This document shows, piece after piece, positions 1-10,073 of a DNA stretch of 64,000 bases. The stretch is taken from the NCBI RefSeq assembly GCF_016924665.1, contig NZ_JAFFJT010000014.1, positions 124,001 through 188,000 on the forward strand, read 5' to 3'. Numbering within the stretch: position 1 is the first letter of the stretch; every line of letters starts with the position of its first letter. A model generated the notes under the pieces. It made no database searches, was not told the DNA's origin, and saw only the letters and a list, made by a program, of their open reading frames with translations. This stretch comes from Nocardioides sp. SYSU D00038. GTDB lineage: Bacteria; Actinomycetota; Actinomycetes; Propionibacteriales; Nocardioidaceae. Position numbers and translations under genes: made by a program.

Positions 1-971
1 AGGCCACCCCCCTCGACGTCGGGGACCTGCCGGTCGTGCTCGACCCCCACCTGGAGACCTGGGCGGCGGTCGAGCTCGACCCCGCGACCCTGCGGGCGCT
101 GCCCGGTGTGATGCCCACGGTCACCGACCCGCTGGTGCGGGCCGCGATCTGGAACAACGTCCGCACCGCCTTCCGGTTCGCCACCCTCGACCCCGCCGAC
201 GTGCTCGACCTGGCCACCGCGGCGCTACCGGTGGAGGACACCGAGGACACCGCCCGGCGCACGATGAGCTGGATCTTCTCCACCCTGCTGCCCGTGACCG
301 CGCCGGACGCCATCCGGCGCCTGCACGCCGCCGCCCTCGACGCGCTCGCCGCGGCCGAGCCGGGCAGCGACGTCCAGCTCTCCGCGCTGCGCGCCGCCGT
401 GCGCTCGGCGACCGACCCCGAGGAGCTGCGGACCTGGCTGGAGGTCCTGCCGGCCGGCGTCGAGGCCGACCTCGACCTGCGCTGGCGCCTGCTGGTGCGG
501 CTCGCGGCCCTCGGCGCCACCGACCGGGCCGAGCTGCAGGCCGAGCTCGACCGCGAGCCGACGTCGGCCGCCGTCGTGCGCCACACCTCCGCGGTCGCCT
601 CGCTCCCCGACGCGGAGGCGAAGGCGTACGCCTGGGACCGCTTCACCGGCAAGGTCGACGTGCCCAACTACGAGCTGGAGGCCGCCGGTCACGGCATGTG
701 GCGCGGCGGGCAGGAGCACCTGCTGGCCGAGTACGTCGACCGCTACTTCGTCGACCTGCCGGCCACGGTGTCGGTGCGCAGCGGCTGGACCCTGGCCGAC
801 GCCGCCGCCCAGTTCTTCCCCGTCACCTCGCTCGACCCCGCGACGCTGGAGCGGGCCCGCGCGCTGGCCGCCGACCCGGCGCTCGACCTCTCGCTGCGCC
901 GCCGACTCTCCGACGCCGCCGACGACCTCGCCTGCCGGCTCGCCGTCCTCGAGGCGTTCCCGCGCCCGTGA
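1..971 (+). CDS. pepN: M1 aminopeptidase N, C-terminal part (left-truncated)
   Basis: The reading frame is open to the left edge (first full codon at base 3), so only the C-terminal ~320 residues are present and the catalytic HExxH domain lies outside. What is seen is a helical-repeat region ending in the actinobacterial ERAP1-like C-terminal pattern: a DLDLRWRLL-RLAALG segment, an alanine-rich EAKAYAWDRF helix and a terminal RRRLSDAADDLACRLAV helix. Family knowledge: these cytosolic zinc enzymes remove N-terminal residues from peptides, and this domain caps the active site. The stop overlaps the start of fdhD by 4 bp (GTGA), so the two are probably co-translated. Identification rests on the C-terminal domain only. 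Confidence 0.8.
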   Translation, partial: ATPLDVGDLPVVLDPHLETWAAVELDPATLRALPGVMPTVTDPLVRAAIWNNVRTAFRFATLDPADVLDLATAALPVEDTEDTARRTMSWIFSTLLPVTAPDAIRRLHAAALDALAAAEPGSDVQLSALRAAVRSATDPEELRTWLEVLPAGVEADLDLRWRLLVRLAALGATDRAELQAELDREPTSAAVVRHTSAVASLPDAEAKAYAWDRFTGKVDVPNYELEAAGHGMWRGGQEHLLAEYVDRYFVDLPATVSVRSGWTLADAAAQFFPVTSLDPATLERARALAADPALDLSLRRRLSDAADDLACRLAVLEAFPRP

Positions 972-1792
972 CCGGCTCCCGGCCCCGACGCCCCGGGCCC
1001 ACCGTCCGGACCCGGGTCACCGAGCACGCCGGCGACGGCGGGGAGCGGCGCCGCGAGGACCGGCTCGTCACCGAGGAGCCGCTGGAGGTGCGGCTGGCCT
1101 GGCCGGGAGCCACGGCCCGGCGGGTGTGGGTCACGATGCGCACGCCGGGCCACGACTTCGAGCTCGCCGCCGGCTGGGTGGTGCACGAGGGCCTGGCGAC
1201 CGGGGTGCAGGGCATCGCGTACTGCACCGACGTCGACCTCTCCCCCGAGCAGGAGCTGAACGTCGTCACGGTGACCCTCGCCGGGCCGCCGCTGCGCGAG
1301 CCGGGTCACCGCCACGACGGCGCCGGCTCCTCGGCGTGCGGCGTCTGCGGCAAGGACTCGCTGGCCGAGGCGCTCGCGGTGCCGCGGGCCGCGAGCTGGG
1401 CCGGTGACCTGCCCTCCCCCGACGTGGTGCGCGCGCTGCCGCGGCTCCTCCGCGAGCACCAGCGGGTGTTCGGCAGCACCGGCGGCGCCCACGCCGCGGG
1501 CCTGGCCACGGCCGCCGGTGAGCTGGTGGTGGTGCGCGAGGACGTCGGCCGCCACAACGCCGTCGACAAGGTCACAGGCGCGCGGCTGCTCGCGGGGGCA
1601 CCCGTCGCCGACGCCTGCCTGGTGGTGAGTGGCCGGGCCGGCTTCGAGCTCGTGCAGAAGGCCGTGGCGGCGGGCACGGGAGCGCTCGTCTCGGTGGGGG
1701 CACCCACCAGCCTCTCGGTCGACCTGGCCCGGTCCGCGGGGCTGGCGTTGTGGGGGTTCGCCTCCGCCGAGCGCTGCGTCCGCTACGCCTGA
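968..1792 (+). CDS. fdhD: Formate dehydrogenase accessory sulfurtransferase FdhD
   Basis: The 274-residue protein has the FdhD core. The conserved C124-G-V-C127-G pair in a SSACGVCGKDSL context is where the family carries persulfide sulfur. Further motifs are the RTPGHDFELAAGW segment and a late VREDVGRHNAVDKV / VVSGRAGFELVQKA region. Family role: it transfers sulfur from a cysteine desulfurase to the molybdenum or tungsten bis-MGD cofactor, which activates formate dehydrogenase in the cytoplasm. The GTG start is chosen because it overlaps the preceding stop (GTGA) and gives a normal FdhD length. No formate dehydrogenase gene is in the window, so the target enzyme must be encoded elsewhere. 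Confidence 0.93.
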   Translation: MTGSRPRRPGPTVRTRVTEHAGDGGERRREDRLVTEEPLEVRLAWPGATARRVWVTMRTPGHDFELAAGWVVHEGLATGVQGIAYCTDVDLSPEQELNVVTVTLAGPPLREPGHRHDGAGSSACGVCGKDSLAEALAVPRAASWAGDLPSPDVVRALPRLLREHQRVFGSTGGAHAAGLATAAGELVVVREDVGRHNAVDKVTGARLLAGAPVADACLVVSGRAGFELVQKAVAAGTGALVSVGAPTSLSVDLARSAGLALWGFASAERCVRYA

Positions 1793-1894
1793 CCAGCCCC
1801 CGCGCAGCCACCACGCAGCCACCGCCCAGCACCCGCGCCCGAGCCGCGCCGGACCGGCGCGGCGTGTGGTCGCAGTTGTGTCGGCACCGCCTCC

Positions 1895-1900
1895 TAGCGT
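1895..1900 (+). promoter_or_regulatory. Predicted -10 of leaderless sbcD promoter
   Basis: TAGCGT lies 6 nt before the sbcD ATG and no Shine-Dalgarno is present, which fits a transcript that starts at or next to the start codon. Confidence 0.5.
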
Positions 1901-1906
1901 GGGGGC

Positions 1907-3079
1907 ATGCGCATCCTGCACACCTCCGACTGGCACCTGGGCCGGTCGTTCCACCGCGAGGGGATGCTCACCCACCAGGCGGCGTTCGTCGACCACCTCG
2001 TCGACGTCGTCGAGCGCGAGCGGGTCGACCTCGTGGTGGTGTCCGGCGACGTCTACGACCGCGCCCTGCCCCAGGTCGACGCCGTTCGGCTGGCCGACGA
2101 GGCGCTGGTGCGCCTCGCCCGGTCGCGGGCCCGCACGGTGATCAGCAGCGGCAACCACGACTCCGCCCAGCGGCTGGGCTTCAGCGCCCGCCTGATCGAC
2201 GCCGCCGGCGTCCACCTGCGCACCGACGCCGGAGCGGTCGGCACCCCGGTCGTCGTCGACGACAAGCACGGACCGGTGGCGGTGCACGCGATCCCCTACC
2301 TCGACCCCGACGCGGTGCGCGAGCCGTGGGCGCTGCCCGCGCGCTCCCACCAGGCCGCTCTGGAGGAGGCGATGCGCCGGGTGCGCGCCGACACCGCCGC
2401 GCGCGGCCGGTCCCGCACCGTCGTGCTCGCACACGCGTTCGTGGCGGGCGGCGAGCCCAGCGACTCCGAGCGCGACATCTCGGTGGGCGGGGTCTCCCGG
2501 GTGCCGGTCTCGGTCTTCGAGGGCGTCACCTACACCGCGCTGGGTCACCTCCACGGCAGCCACGTGCTCACCGACACGGTGCGCTACAGCGGCTCCCCGC
2601 TGGCCTACTCCTTCTCCGAGGCCGCGCAGACCAAGGGCTCGTGGCTGGTCGAGCTCGACGCCACCGGGGTCAGCCACGCCGAGCTGGTGGAGGCCCCGGT
2701 CCCGCGTCCCCTGGCCCGACTGCGTGGCGACCTGGCGACGCTGCTCGACGACCCGGCCCTGTCCCGGCACGAGCAGTCGTGGGTGCAGGCCACGCTGACC
2801 GACCCGGTGCGGCCCCACCAGGCGATGGACCGGCTCCGCCGGCGGTTCCCCCACGCCCTGGTGCTCGCCTTCGAGCCCGTCGGAGCCACCCTCGACGGCG
2901 CTCCGGTCGCGGGACGGCCGGGCCGCTCCGACCACGAGCTGGCCCGCGACTTCGTCGCCGACCTGCGCGGCGTCCCCGTCACCGACGACGAGGGCGCGCT
3001 GCTCGACCGCGCGGTCGACGCCTGCTGCGACGACCGCGACCTCGACAGCCTGGTCAGCCCGGCCGAGGCGCTCTTCTGA
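1907..3079 (+). CDS. sbcD: Exonuclease subunit SbcD (Mre11-like)
   Basis: The 390-residue calcineurin-like phosphoesterase has the metal-binding motifs in order: DWHLG near residue 8, GDVYD near 48, GNHD near 83 and GHLHGSH near 211. With SbcC it forms the Mre11/Rad50-type complex, a Mn-dependent 3'-5' double-strand exonuclease and single-strand endonuclease that opens DNA hairpins and blocked ends. Length is normal. The stop overlaps the sbcC start (TGATG), so both subunits are made from one message. The start codon has no Shine-Dalgarno but a TAGCGT hexamer 6 nt upstream, suggesting leaderless translation. Confidence 0.96.
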   Translation: MRILHTSDWHLGRSFHREGMLTHQAAFVDHLVDVVERERVDLVVVSGDVYDRALPQVDAVRLADEALVRLARSRARTVISSGNHDSAQRLGFSARLIDAAGVHLRTDAGAVGTPVVVDDKHGPVAVHAIPYLDPDAVREPWALPARSHQAALEEAMRRVRADTAARGRSRTVVLAHAFVAGGEPSDSERDISVGGVSRVPVSVFEGVTYTALGHLHGSHVLTDTVRYSGSPLAYSFSEAAQTKGSWLVELDATGVSHAELVEAPVPRPLARLRGDLATLLDDPALSRHEQSWVQATLTDPVRPHQAMDRLRRRFPHALVLAFEPVGATLDGAPVAGRPGRSDHELARDFVADLRGVPVTDDEGALLDRAVDACCDDRDLDSLVSPAEALF

Positions 3080-6075
3080 TGCGGCTGCACCACCTCGAGG
3101 TCACCGCCTTCGGCCCGTTCGCGACCACCGCCCGGGTCGACTTCGACGCGCTCTCGGAGGCCGGGCTGTTCCTGCTCTCCGGGGCCACCGGCGCGGGCAA
3201 GACCAGCGTGCTCGACGCCGTCTGCTTCGCCCTCTACGGCGAGGTCCCCGGCGACCGCAACGCCGCCAAGCGGCTGCGCAGCGACCACGCCGAGCCGCAC
3301 GTCGCGCCCCGCGTGGCGCTGGAGGCGACGCTGGCCGGACGCCGGTTCCGCCTGGTCCGCTCCCCGGCCTGGGAACGACCGAAGAAGCGCGGCTCCGGCA
3401 CCACCACCGAGCACGCCCACGTCACGGTCTCCGAGCGGCTCGGCGGCGACTGGGTGCCGCTGACGACCCGGCTGGACGAGGCGGGTCACCTGGTGAGCGG
3501 CCTGGTCGGCATGAACGTCACCCAGTTCACCCAGGTCGCGCTGCTGCCCCAGGGCCAGTTCCAGGCGTTCCTGCGGGCGAGCTCCAAGGACCGGCAGGCG
3601 CTGCTGCAGCGGCTGTTCCGCTCCTCGCGGTTCGAGGACGTCGAGCGCTGGCTGCGCGACCGCCGCACCTCGCTGCGCCGCGCCTCGGAGTCGGAGCAGC
3701 GGCGGGTGGCCGACCTGGTCAGCCGGGTCAGCGAGACCACCGAGACCCCCTGGCCGACGGAGTGGGACCTCGACGACCTCAGCGAGCCCGCCGGCGCCGG
3801 CGCCCTGCTGGCGTGGACCCGCGACCACGTCGCCCGGACCACGACCGCGGCGGCCGAGGTCGAGCAGCGCGACGCCGCCGCCGTGACCGCCGAGCTGGCG
3901 GCGCGCACCGCGCTCGAGGAGGCCCGATCCGACCACGAGCGGCGCGAGCGGCGCCGGCGGGCCGAGGCCGAGCAGGCCGCGCTGGCCGAGGACGAGCCGC
4001 GGCGCGCGACCGAGCGCGAGGCCCTGGCCCGGGCCCGGCGGGCCGCGGCCGTCGTACCCCTGCGCACGCTGGCGGTCGACACCGCCCGGGCCCTGGTCGA
4101 GGCCGAGGAGGCGGCCGCGGTCGCGGTGCGCGAGGCGCTGCACCACCTCGACGCCCCCGACCTGCCGAGCGTGGCCGGAAGGCTGGCCGAGGTCGGCGCC
4201 GCCGCCGAGGCGGCCCGGTCGGCGCGCCCCCGCGAGCGGCGGCTCCACGACCAGCTGGCCGCGACCCGCGAGGCCCTCGCGGGGCAGGAGCGGGCGGCGG
4301 CCGAGCTCGACCGGGTGGTCGCCGCGGCGGACGCCCTGCCCCGCGAGGTCGAGGAGCTGCGCGAGCGGCACGCCGCGGCGCGCGAGGCGGCGCCCCTGGT
4401 GGTGGTCGCTGCGGCCGAGGTGACCCGGCTGACCGAGGCGGTCGCAGCCCGCGACGAGCTGGGGGCGGTCGAGACCCGCCTCTCCGCGGCGCGCGCCGAG
4501 CACGAGGAGGCACGGCTCGCCACGCTGGCCCGACGCGAGGCCCTGCTCGACGTCCGCGAGGCGCGGCTCACCGGCATGGCCGCCGAGATCGCCGGCGCGC
4601 TGGCCGTGGGAGCGAGCTGCCCGGTGTGCGGCTCGTGCGACCACCCGCAGCCAGCGGTGCCGGCGCCCGGCGCACCGGGGGCCGACGCCGAGAAGGCGGC
4701 CCAGCGCGCCCTCGACGACGCCAACGCCACCGAGCTGGCCCGCCAGCTGGCGGTGCGCGACCTCGAGACCCGTCGCGAGTCGCTGCTCGAGCGGCTCGCG
4801 GCGACCGACCCGGCGACCCTCGACGACCGGCTCGCGGCCGGCCGCGCCGAGCACGACCGGCTGCGCACGCTCGCCGGCGACGTCGAGGCGCTGCGCGAGC
4901 GGCTCGACCGGGCGACCGCACAAGGCGAGGAGCTCGCCGCGCGACGCCGCGAGCTCGAGGCGGCACACGCACGCGGCACCGCCGAGCTCGAGGCGCGGCA
5001 GCAGGAGGTCGCGGCGCTGCGCGACGAGCTCGTCGCCGTCCTCGACGGCACCGGGGCCGCGGGCCTCGACGAGCTCCTCGAGACCCTGGAGCACCGGATC
5101 GGCTGCGGCACCGCGTGCCAGGAGGCCGTCGCCGAGCGCGACCGGGCCCGCCGCCGTGCCGAGGACGCCCGGGCGCGTCTCGAGGCGCAGGCGCGATCCG
5201 TCGGCTTCGCCTCGGCCGAGGAGGCCACGGGCGCCCACCTGCCCGACGTCGAGCAGGACCGCCTCGAGGCGGTGCTGGCCGAGCACGAGCGCCGGCGGGC
5301 GAGCGCGGCTGCGGTGCTGGCCGAGCTCGGCGACGCCCCCGACTCCGAGCCAGCCGACCTCGCTGCGCTCGAGGCCGCGCACGCCCGGGCCGCCTCCGCC
5401 CTCGCCGCGCTGCGCGCCGAGGGGCTGCGGCTGATCGGCGTGCACCGCCGGCTCACCGAGCTGGTCTCGGAGCTCGAGGAGGCCCTGCGCCGGTGGGCCC
5501 CGCTGCGGGCCGACCTGGTGCTGACCGACCGGCTGGCGTCGTTCGTCGACGGCACGTCCCCCGACAACCGATGGCGGATGCGCCTGTCGGCGTACGTGCT
5601 CTCACACCGGCTCCGGCAGGTGGTCGCGGCGGCCAACGAGCGGCTCGAGCGGATGAGTGACCAGCGCTACGAGCTCGAGCACTCGCACCAGCGCGGCGCC
5701 GGCGAGAACCGCGGCGGCCTCAGCCTCGTCGTCCGCGACGCCTGGTCGGGCGAGACCCGCGACCCGGCGACCCTGTCCGGCGGTGAGACCTTCGTGGTCT
5801 CGCTCGCCCTCGCGCTGGGCCTCGCCGACGTGATCACCCACGAGACCGGCGGCGCGGTGCTCGACACCCTGTTCGTCGACGAGGGCTTCGGCTCCCTCGA
5901 CGCCGACACCCTCGACGACGTGATGGGCACCCTCGACTCCCTGCGCGACGGCGGGCGAGTGGTGGGCGTGGTCAGCCACGTCGCCGAGATGCGCGACCGG
6001 ATCCCCACCCAGCTGGTGCTCACGAAGTCGCGGTCGGGGTCGTCGATCTCGCTGCGGCGGCCGGGCTTGGGCTGA
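3079..6075 (+). CDS. sbcC: Exonuclease subunit SbcC (Rad50-like SMC ATPase)
   Basis: The 998-residue protein has the full Rad50 layout: Walker A GATGAGKTS at residues 35-43, long Ala/Glu/Arg-rich coiled coils, a zinc-hook CPVC at about residues 514-517 in the middle, a LSGGE signature near 898 and Walker B LFVDEGFGSLD near 930. It drives ATP-dependent opening and closing of the SbcCD nuclease, and the hook tethers two complexes. The ATG shares an A with the sbcD stop. Immediately after the stop comes a 41-bp palindromic repeat array. Confidence 0.96.
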   Translation: MRLHHLEVTAFGPFATTARVDFDALSEAGLFLLSGATGAGKTSVLDAVCFALYGEVPGDRNAAKRLRSDHAEPHVAPRVALEATLAGRRFRLVRSPAWERPKKRGSGTTTEHAHVTVSERLGGDWVPLTTRLDEAGHLVSGLVGMNVTQFTQVALLPQGQFQAFLRASSKDRQALLQRLFRSSRFEDVERWLRDRRTSLRRASESEQRRVADLVSRVSETTETPWPTEWDLDDLSEPAGAGALLAWTRDHVARTTTAAAEVEQRDAAAVTAELAARTALEEARSDHERRERRRRAEAEQAALAEDEPRRATEREALARARRAAAVVPLRTLAVDTARALVEAEEAAAVAVREALHHLDAPDLPSVAGRLAEVGAAAEAARSARPRERRLHDQLAATREALAGQERAAAELDRVVAAADALPREVEELRERHAAAREAAPLVVVAAAEVTRLTEAVAARDELGAVETRLSAARAEHEEARLATLARREALLDVREARLTGMAAEIAGALAVGASCPVCGSCDHPQPAVPAPGAPGADAEKAAQRALDDANATELARQLAVRDLETRRESLLERLAATDPATLDDRLAAGRAEHDRLRTLAGDVEALRERLDRATAQGEELAARRRELEAAHARGTAELEARQQEVAALRDELVAVLDGTGAAGLDELLETLEHRIGCGTACQEAVAERDRARRRAEDARARLEAQARSVGFASAEEATGAHLPDVEQDRLEAVLAEHERRRASAAAVLAELGDAPDSEPADLAALEAAHARAASALAALRAEGLRLIGVHRRLTELVSELEEALRRWAPLRADLVLTDRLASFVDGTSPDNRWRMRLSAYVLSHRLRQVVAAANERLERMSDQRYELEHSHQRGAGENRGGLSLVVRDAWSGETRDPATLSGGETFVVSLALALGLADVITHETGGAVLDTLFVDEGFGSLDADTLDDVMGTLDSLRDGGRVVGVVSHVAEMRDRIPTQLVLTKSRSGSSISLRRPGLG

Positions 6076-6091
6076 CGGTTGCCGTTCGGGC

Positions 6092-6280
6092 TGCGGTTTG
6101 GTCACCAACGGCGGCCCGAAGTGCCCGAAGGTGTGCGGTTTGGTCACAAACCGCAGCCCCAGCGGCCCACGGTGTGCGGTTTGGTCACCAACCGCAGCCC
6201 CAGCGGCCCACGGTGTGCGGTTTGGTCACCAACCGCAGCCCCAGCGGCCCACGGTGTGCGGTTTGGTCACAAACCGCAGC
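6092..6280. repeat. 41-bp tandem palindromic repeat array, family A, locus 1
   Basis: Five copies begin at 6092, 6134, 6175, 6216 and 6257, the last four exactly 41 bp apart and nearly identical; the first is degenerate. Each contains the stem TGCGGTTTG / CAAACCGCA around GTCA, followed by a CCCCAGCGGCCCACGG linker. In some copies the loop reads GTCAC with one base lost from the right arm. The array fills the gap between convergent sbcC and the sulfotransferase. The same palindrome and period recur at 14.7 kb with a different linker. The read-through peptide frames are not thought to be real. Confidence 0.85.
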
Positions 6281-6293
6281 CCCGACCCGACCC

Positions 6294-6983
6294 TCAGGCC
6301 AGCTCGGTCCAGCTCGACAGGTCGAGCCCCCACTCGGCCTCGAGCCGGGCGACCTGCGGTCGGTAGAGGGCGCGGAGCGACTCGCGCAGCCCGTCGGGCC
6401 AGTCCCACTCCGCCTGGCTGGTCGAACCCGAGGCACGGGCGACGTCGGCCAGCGGCACGGGCGGGACACCGAGCAGTCCCCACACCCGGTCGACGGCCGC
6501 CTGGGCGTCGCGGCGGACCTCCTCGTAGACCATCACGTGCAGCCGATCGCGGCCGACCTGCGCGGCCCACATGGCCAGCTGGTCGGCGTACATCCCGGTC
6601 CACCCCTGCACGGTGATCGGCACCGGGTAGGGCCAGGACTTGCCGCGGGTGGCGGCGAGCCGCATCGCGGAGCGGAACCGCTCGACCGGGTCGCGCAGCA
6701 GCACCAGGACGGGTCCGTGCGGCACCAGCCGGGCGGCGGCCGCGGGGGCGGAGGCGTGACGGAGGTACTGCGGGGTCCAGTCGCCGCGCAGCAGACCGTC
6801 GTCGGGGAACAGCGCCCGGTAGTCGTCGGCCGGCACCCGGCCGTCGGCGACCTTGTGGAGGAGCTGCTGCTCCTTCTTGCCGTTGGTGCCGAGCCCCACC
6901 TGCGGGTGCTGCACGAGGAGGTCGGTGAACCACGTGGTGCCGCTGCGCTGGGCACCGATCCCGAGCCACGCCGGAGAGCTCAT
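6294..6983 (-). CDS. Sulfotransferase family protein
   Basis: The 229-residue protein has the PAPS 5'-phosphosulfate loop GAQRSGTTW at residues 10-18 and a 3'-phosphate-binding segment LLRDPVERFRSAM in the middle. That makes it a PAPS-dependent sulfotransferase that moves sulfate to a hydroxyl or amine acceptor. The substrate cannot be read from the sequence. It is at the short end for the family. The ATG at 6983 puts the PAPS loop at the usual N-terminal position, and a TAGGGT hexamer 7 nt upstream supports a leaderless mRNA. Longer in-frame starts extend over the divergent tldD promoter and are less likely. Confidence 0.85.
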   Translation of the reverse strand: MSSPAWLGIGAQRSGTTWFTDLLVQHPQVGLGTNGKKEQQLLHKVADGRVPADDYRALFPDDGLLRGDWTPQYLRHASAPAAAARLVPHGPVLVLLRDPVERFRSAMRLAATRGKSWPYPVPITVQGWTGMYADQLAMWAAQVGRDRLHVMVYEEVRRDAQAAVDRVWGLLGVPPVPLADVARASGSTSQAEWDWPDGLRESLRALYRPQVARLEAEWGLDLSSWTELA

Positions 6984-6990
6984 GGGCGTC

Positions 6991-6996
6991 ACCCTA
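6991..6996 (-). promoter_or_regulatory. Predicted -10 of leaderless sulfotransferase promoter
   Basis: TAGGGT on the minus strand lies 7 nt before the ATG at 6983; no ribosome binding site is present. Confidence 0.5.
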
Positions 6997-7046
6997 CGAG
7001 GCCGCGGAGCCGGGGAAACCCACTGGGGCGAGCGCGTCGGGTCGGA

Positions 7047-7052
7047 TAGGTT
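7047..7052 (+). promoter_or_regulatory. Predicted -10 of leaderless tldD promoter
   Basis: TAGGTT lies 7 nt before the tldD ATG at 7060, with no Shine-Dalgarno between. Confidence 0.5.
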
Positions 7053-7059
7053 CGCCGAC

Positions 7060-8588
<1,529 letters not shown>

Positions 8589-8589
<1 letters not shown>

Positions 8590-10019
8590 TGTCCGGCGCC
8601 ACCAGTCGATCGATCGGCCCGTCGACCGGCTTCCCCACCGATCCCCAAGGCCTGGTCGAGCACGCCTTGGCCACGACCGGCGCCGACGACTGCGTCGTGA
8701 TCGTCACCGACCGCACCAGCGCCAACCTCCGCTGGGCCAACAACACGTTGACCACCAACGGGATGATGCACGGCGTCGACGTCACGGTCGTGTCCTTCGT
8801 GCGCGGCTCGGACGGTGTCTCGGTGGGCTCGGTCTCCGGCAGCGCCAGCACCCGGGAGCGGGTCGCCGAGCTGGTCACCGCGGCCGACGCCGCCGCCCGC
8901 GCCGCCGCGCCGGCCGAGGACGCCGCCGAACTGGTGCCGGGGCGTGACAGCCCGGACTGGGCCGAGCCGCCGGTGCCCACCGACATCCACGTCTACGACA
9001 CCGTGGCACCCGCCCTGGGTGAGGCGTTCGGCACCGCCGCCGACGGCGACCGGGTGCTCTACGGGTTCGTCAACCACGAGATCGCCACCACCTACCTCGG
9101 CTCCTCCACGGGCCTCCGGCTGCGGCACGTCCAGCCCACCGGCCACTGGGCCTGCACGGGCAAGAGCGCCGATCTGACCCGCAGCGCCTGGCTCGGCGGC
9201 GCCACCCGCGACTTCACCGGCGTCGACCCGATCGGCTTCGAGCAGCAGCTGGCCACCCGGTTGGGCTGGGCCGAGCGCCGCCACGAGCTGCCCGAGGGTC
9301 GCTACGACACGATCCTGCCGCCCACGTCGGTGGCCGACCTGATGATCGACGCCTATTGGTACGCCGGCGCCCGGGTGGCCTGGGAGGGGCAGTCGGCCTA
9401 CAGCCGGCGGCCCACCGGCACCCGGATCGGGGAGCGGCTGGTCCGCCCCGAGGTCAGCCTGTGGAGCGACCCGGGCGCGCCCGGACTCGAGTGCGCCCCG
9501 TTCGTGACCGCGGCGGCGTCGTCCAACGACAGCTCGGTCTTCGACAACGGCCTGCCGCTGGGACGCACCGACTGGATCCGCGACGGGGTGTTGACCTCGC
9601 TGCTGCAGACCCGCCACTCCGCGGCGATGACCTCGCAGCCGGTGACCCCGGCGATCGACAACCTCACCCTGGAGGTGGCCGGCGCCACCGGCAGCATCGA
9701 CGACCTGGTGGCCGGCACCGAGCGCGGTCTGCTGGTGACCTCGCTGTGGTACATCCGGATGGTCGATCCGCAGAGCATGCTGCTGACCGGTCTCACCCGC
9801 GACGGCGTGTACCTCGTCGAGCACGGCGAGATCACCGGCGTCGTCAACAACTTCCGCTGGAACGAGAGCCCCCTCGACCTGCTGCGCCGGTTCAGCCACG
9901 CGTCGGCGACGGTGCCGGCGCTCAGCCGCGAGTGGGGCGACGACTACTTCTCCCGCACCGCCACCCCGGCGCTCCGGGTCCCGGACTTCAACATGTCGAG
10001 CGTGTCCCGGGCCCAGTAG
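8589..10019 (+). CDS. tldE: TldD/PmbA family protein TldE (non-catalytic partner)
   Basis: The 476-residue PmbA/TldE-type protein shares the TldD fold (N-terminal domain with LRWANNTLTTNG, C-terminal MLTGLTRDGVYLVEHGEITG and NNFRWNESPLDLL) but has no HExxxH motif, as expected for the structural subunit. It is translationally coupled to tldD through a one-base overlap of stop and ATG. Together they form the cytosolic TldD/E peptidase. It converges on gcvP with a 54-bp gap that holds no clear terminator hairpin. Confidence 0.93.
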
Positions 10020-10073
10020 CCCTTCCCTGCGGGCGCCGCTCCCGCTTCCGGCACAGCGTCGGGCCCGGCCGGG

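Noticed and set aside
6092..6280. Possible CRISPR array
   Set aside because: Repeat and linker are both conserved from unit to unit, so there are no unique spacers, and no cas genes are present. The same holds for 14.7 kb.
6079..6366. Short open frames through the 41-bp repeats
   Set aside because: The peptides are pure translations of the repeat in several frames and have no start context.
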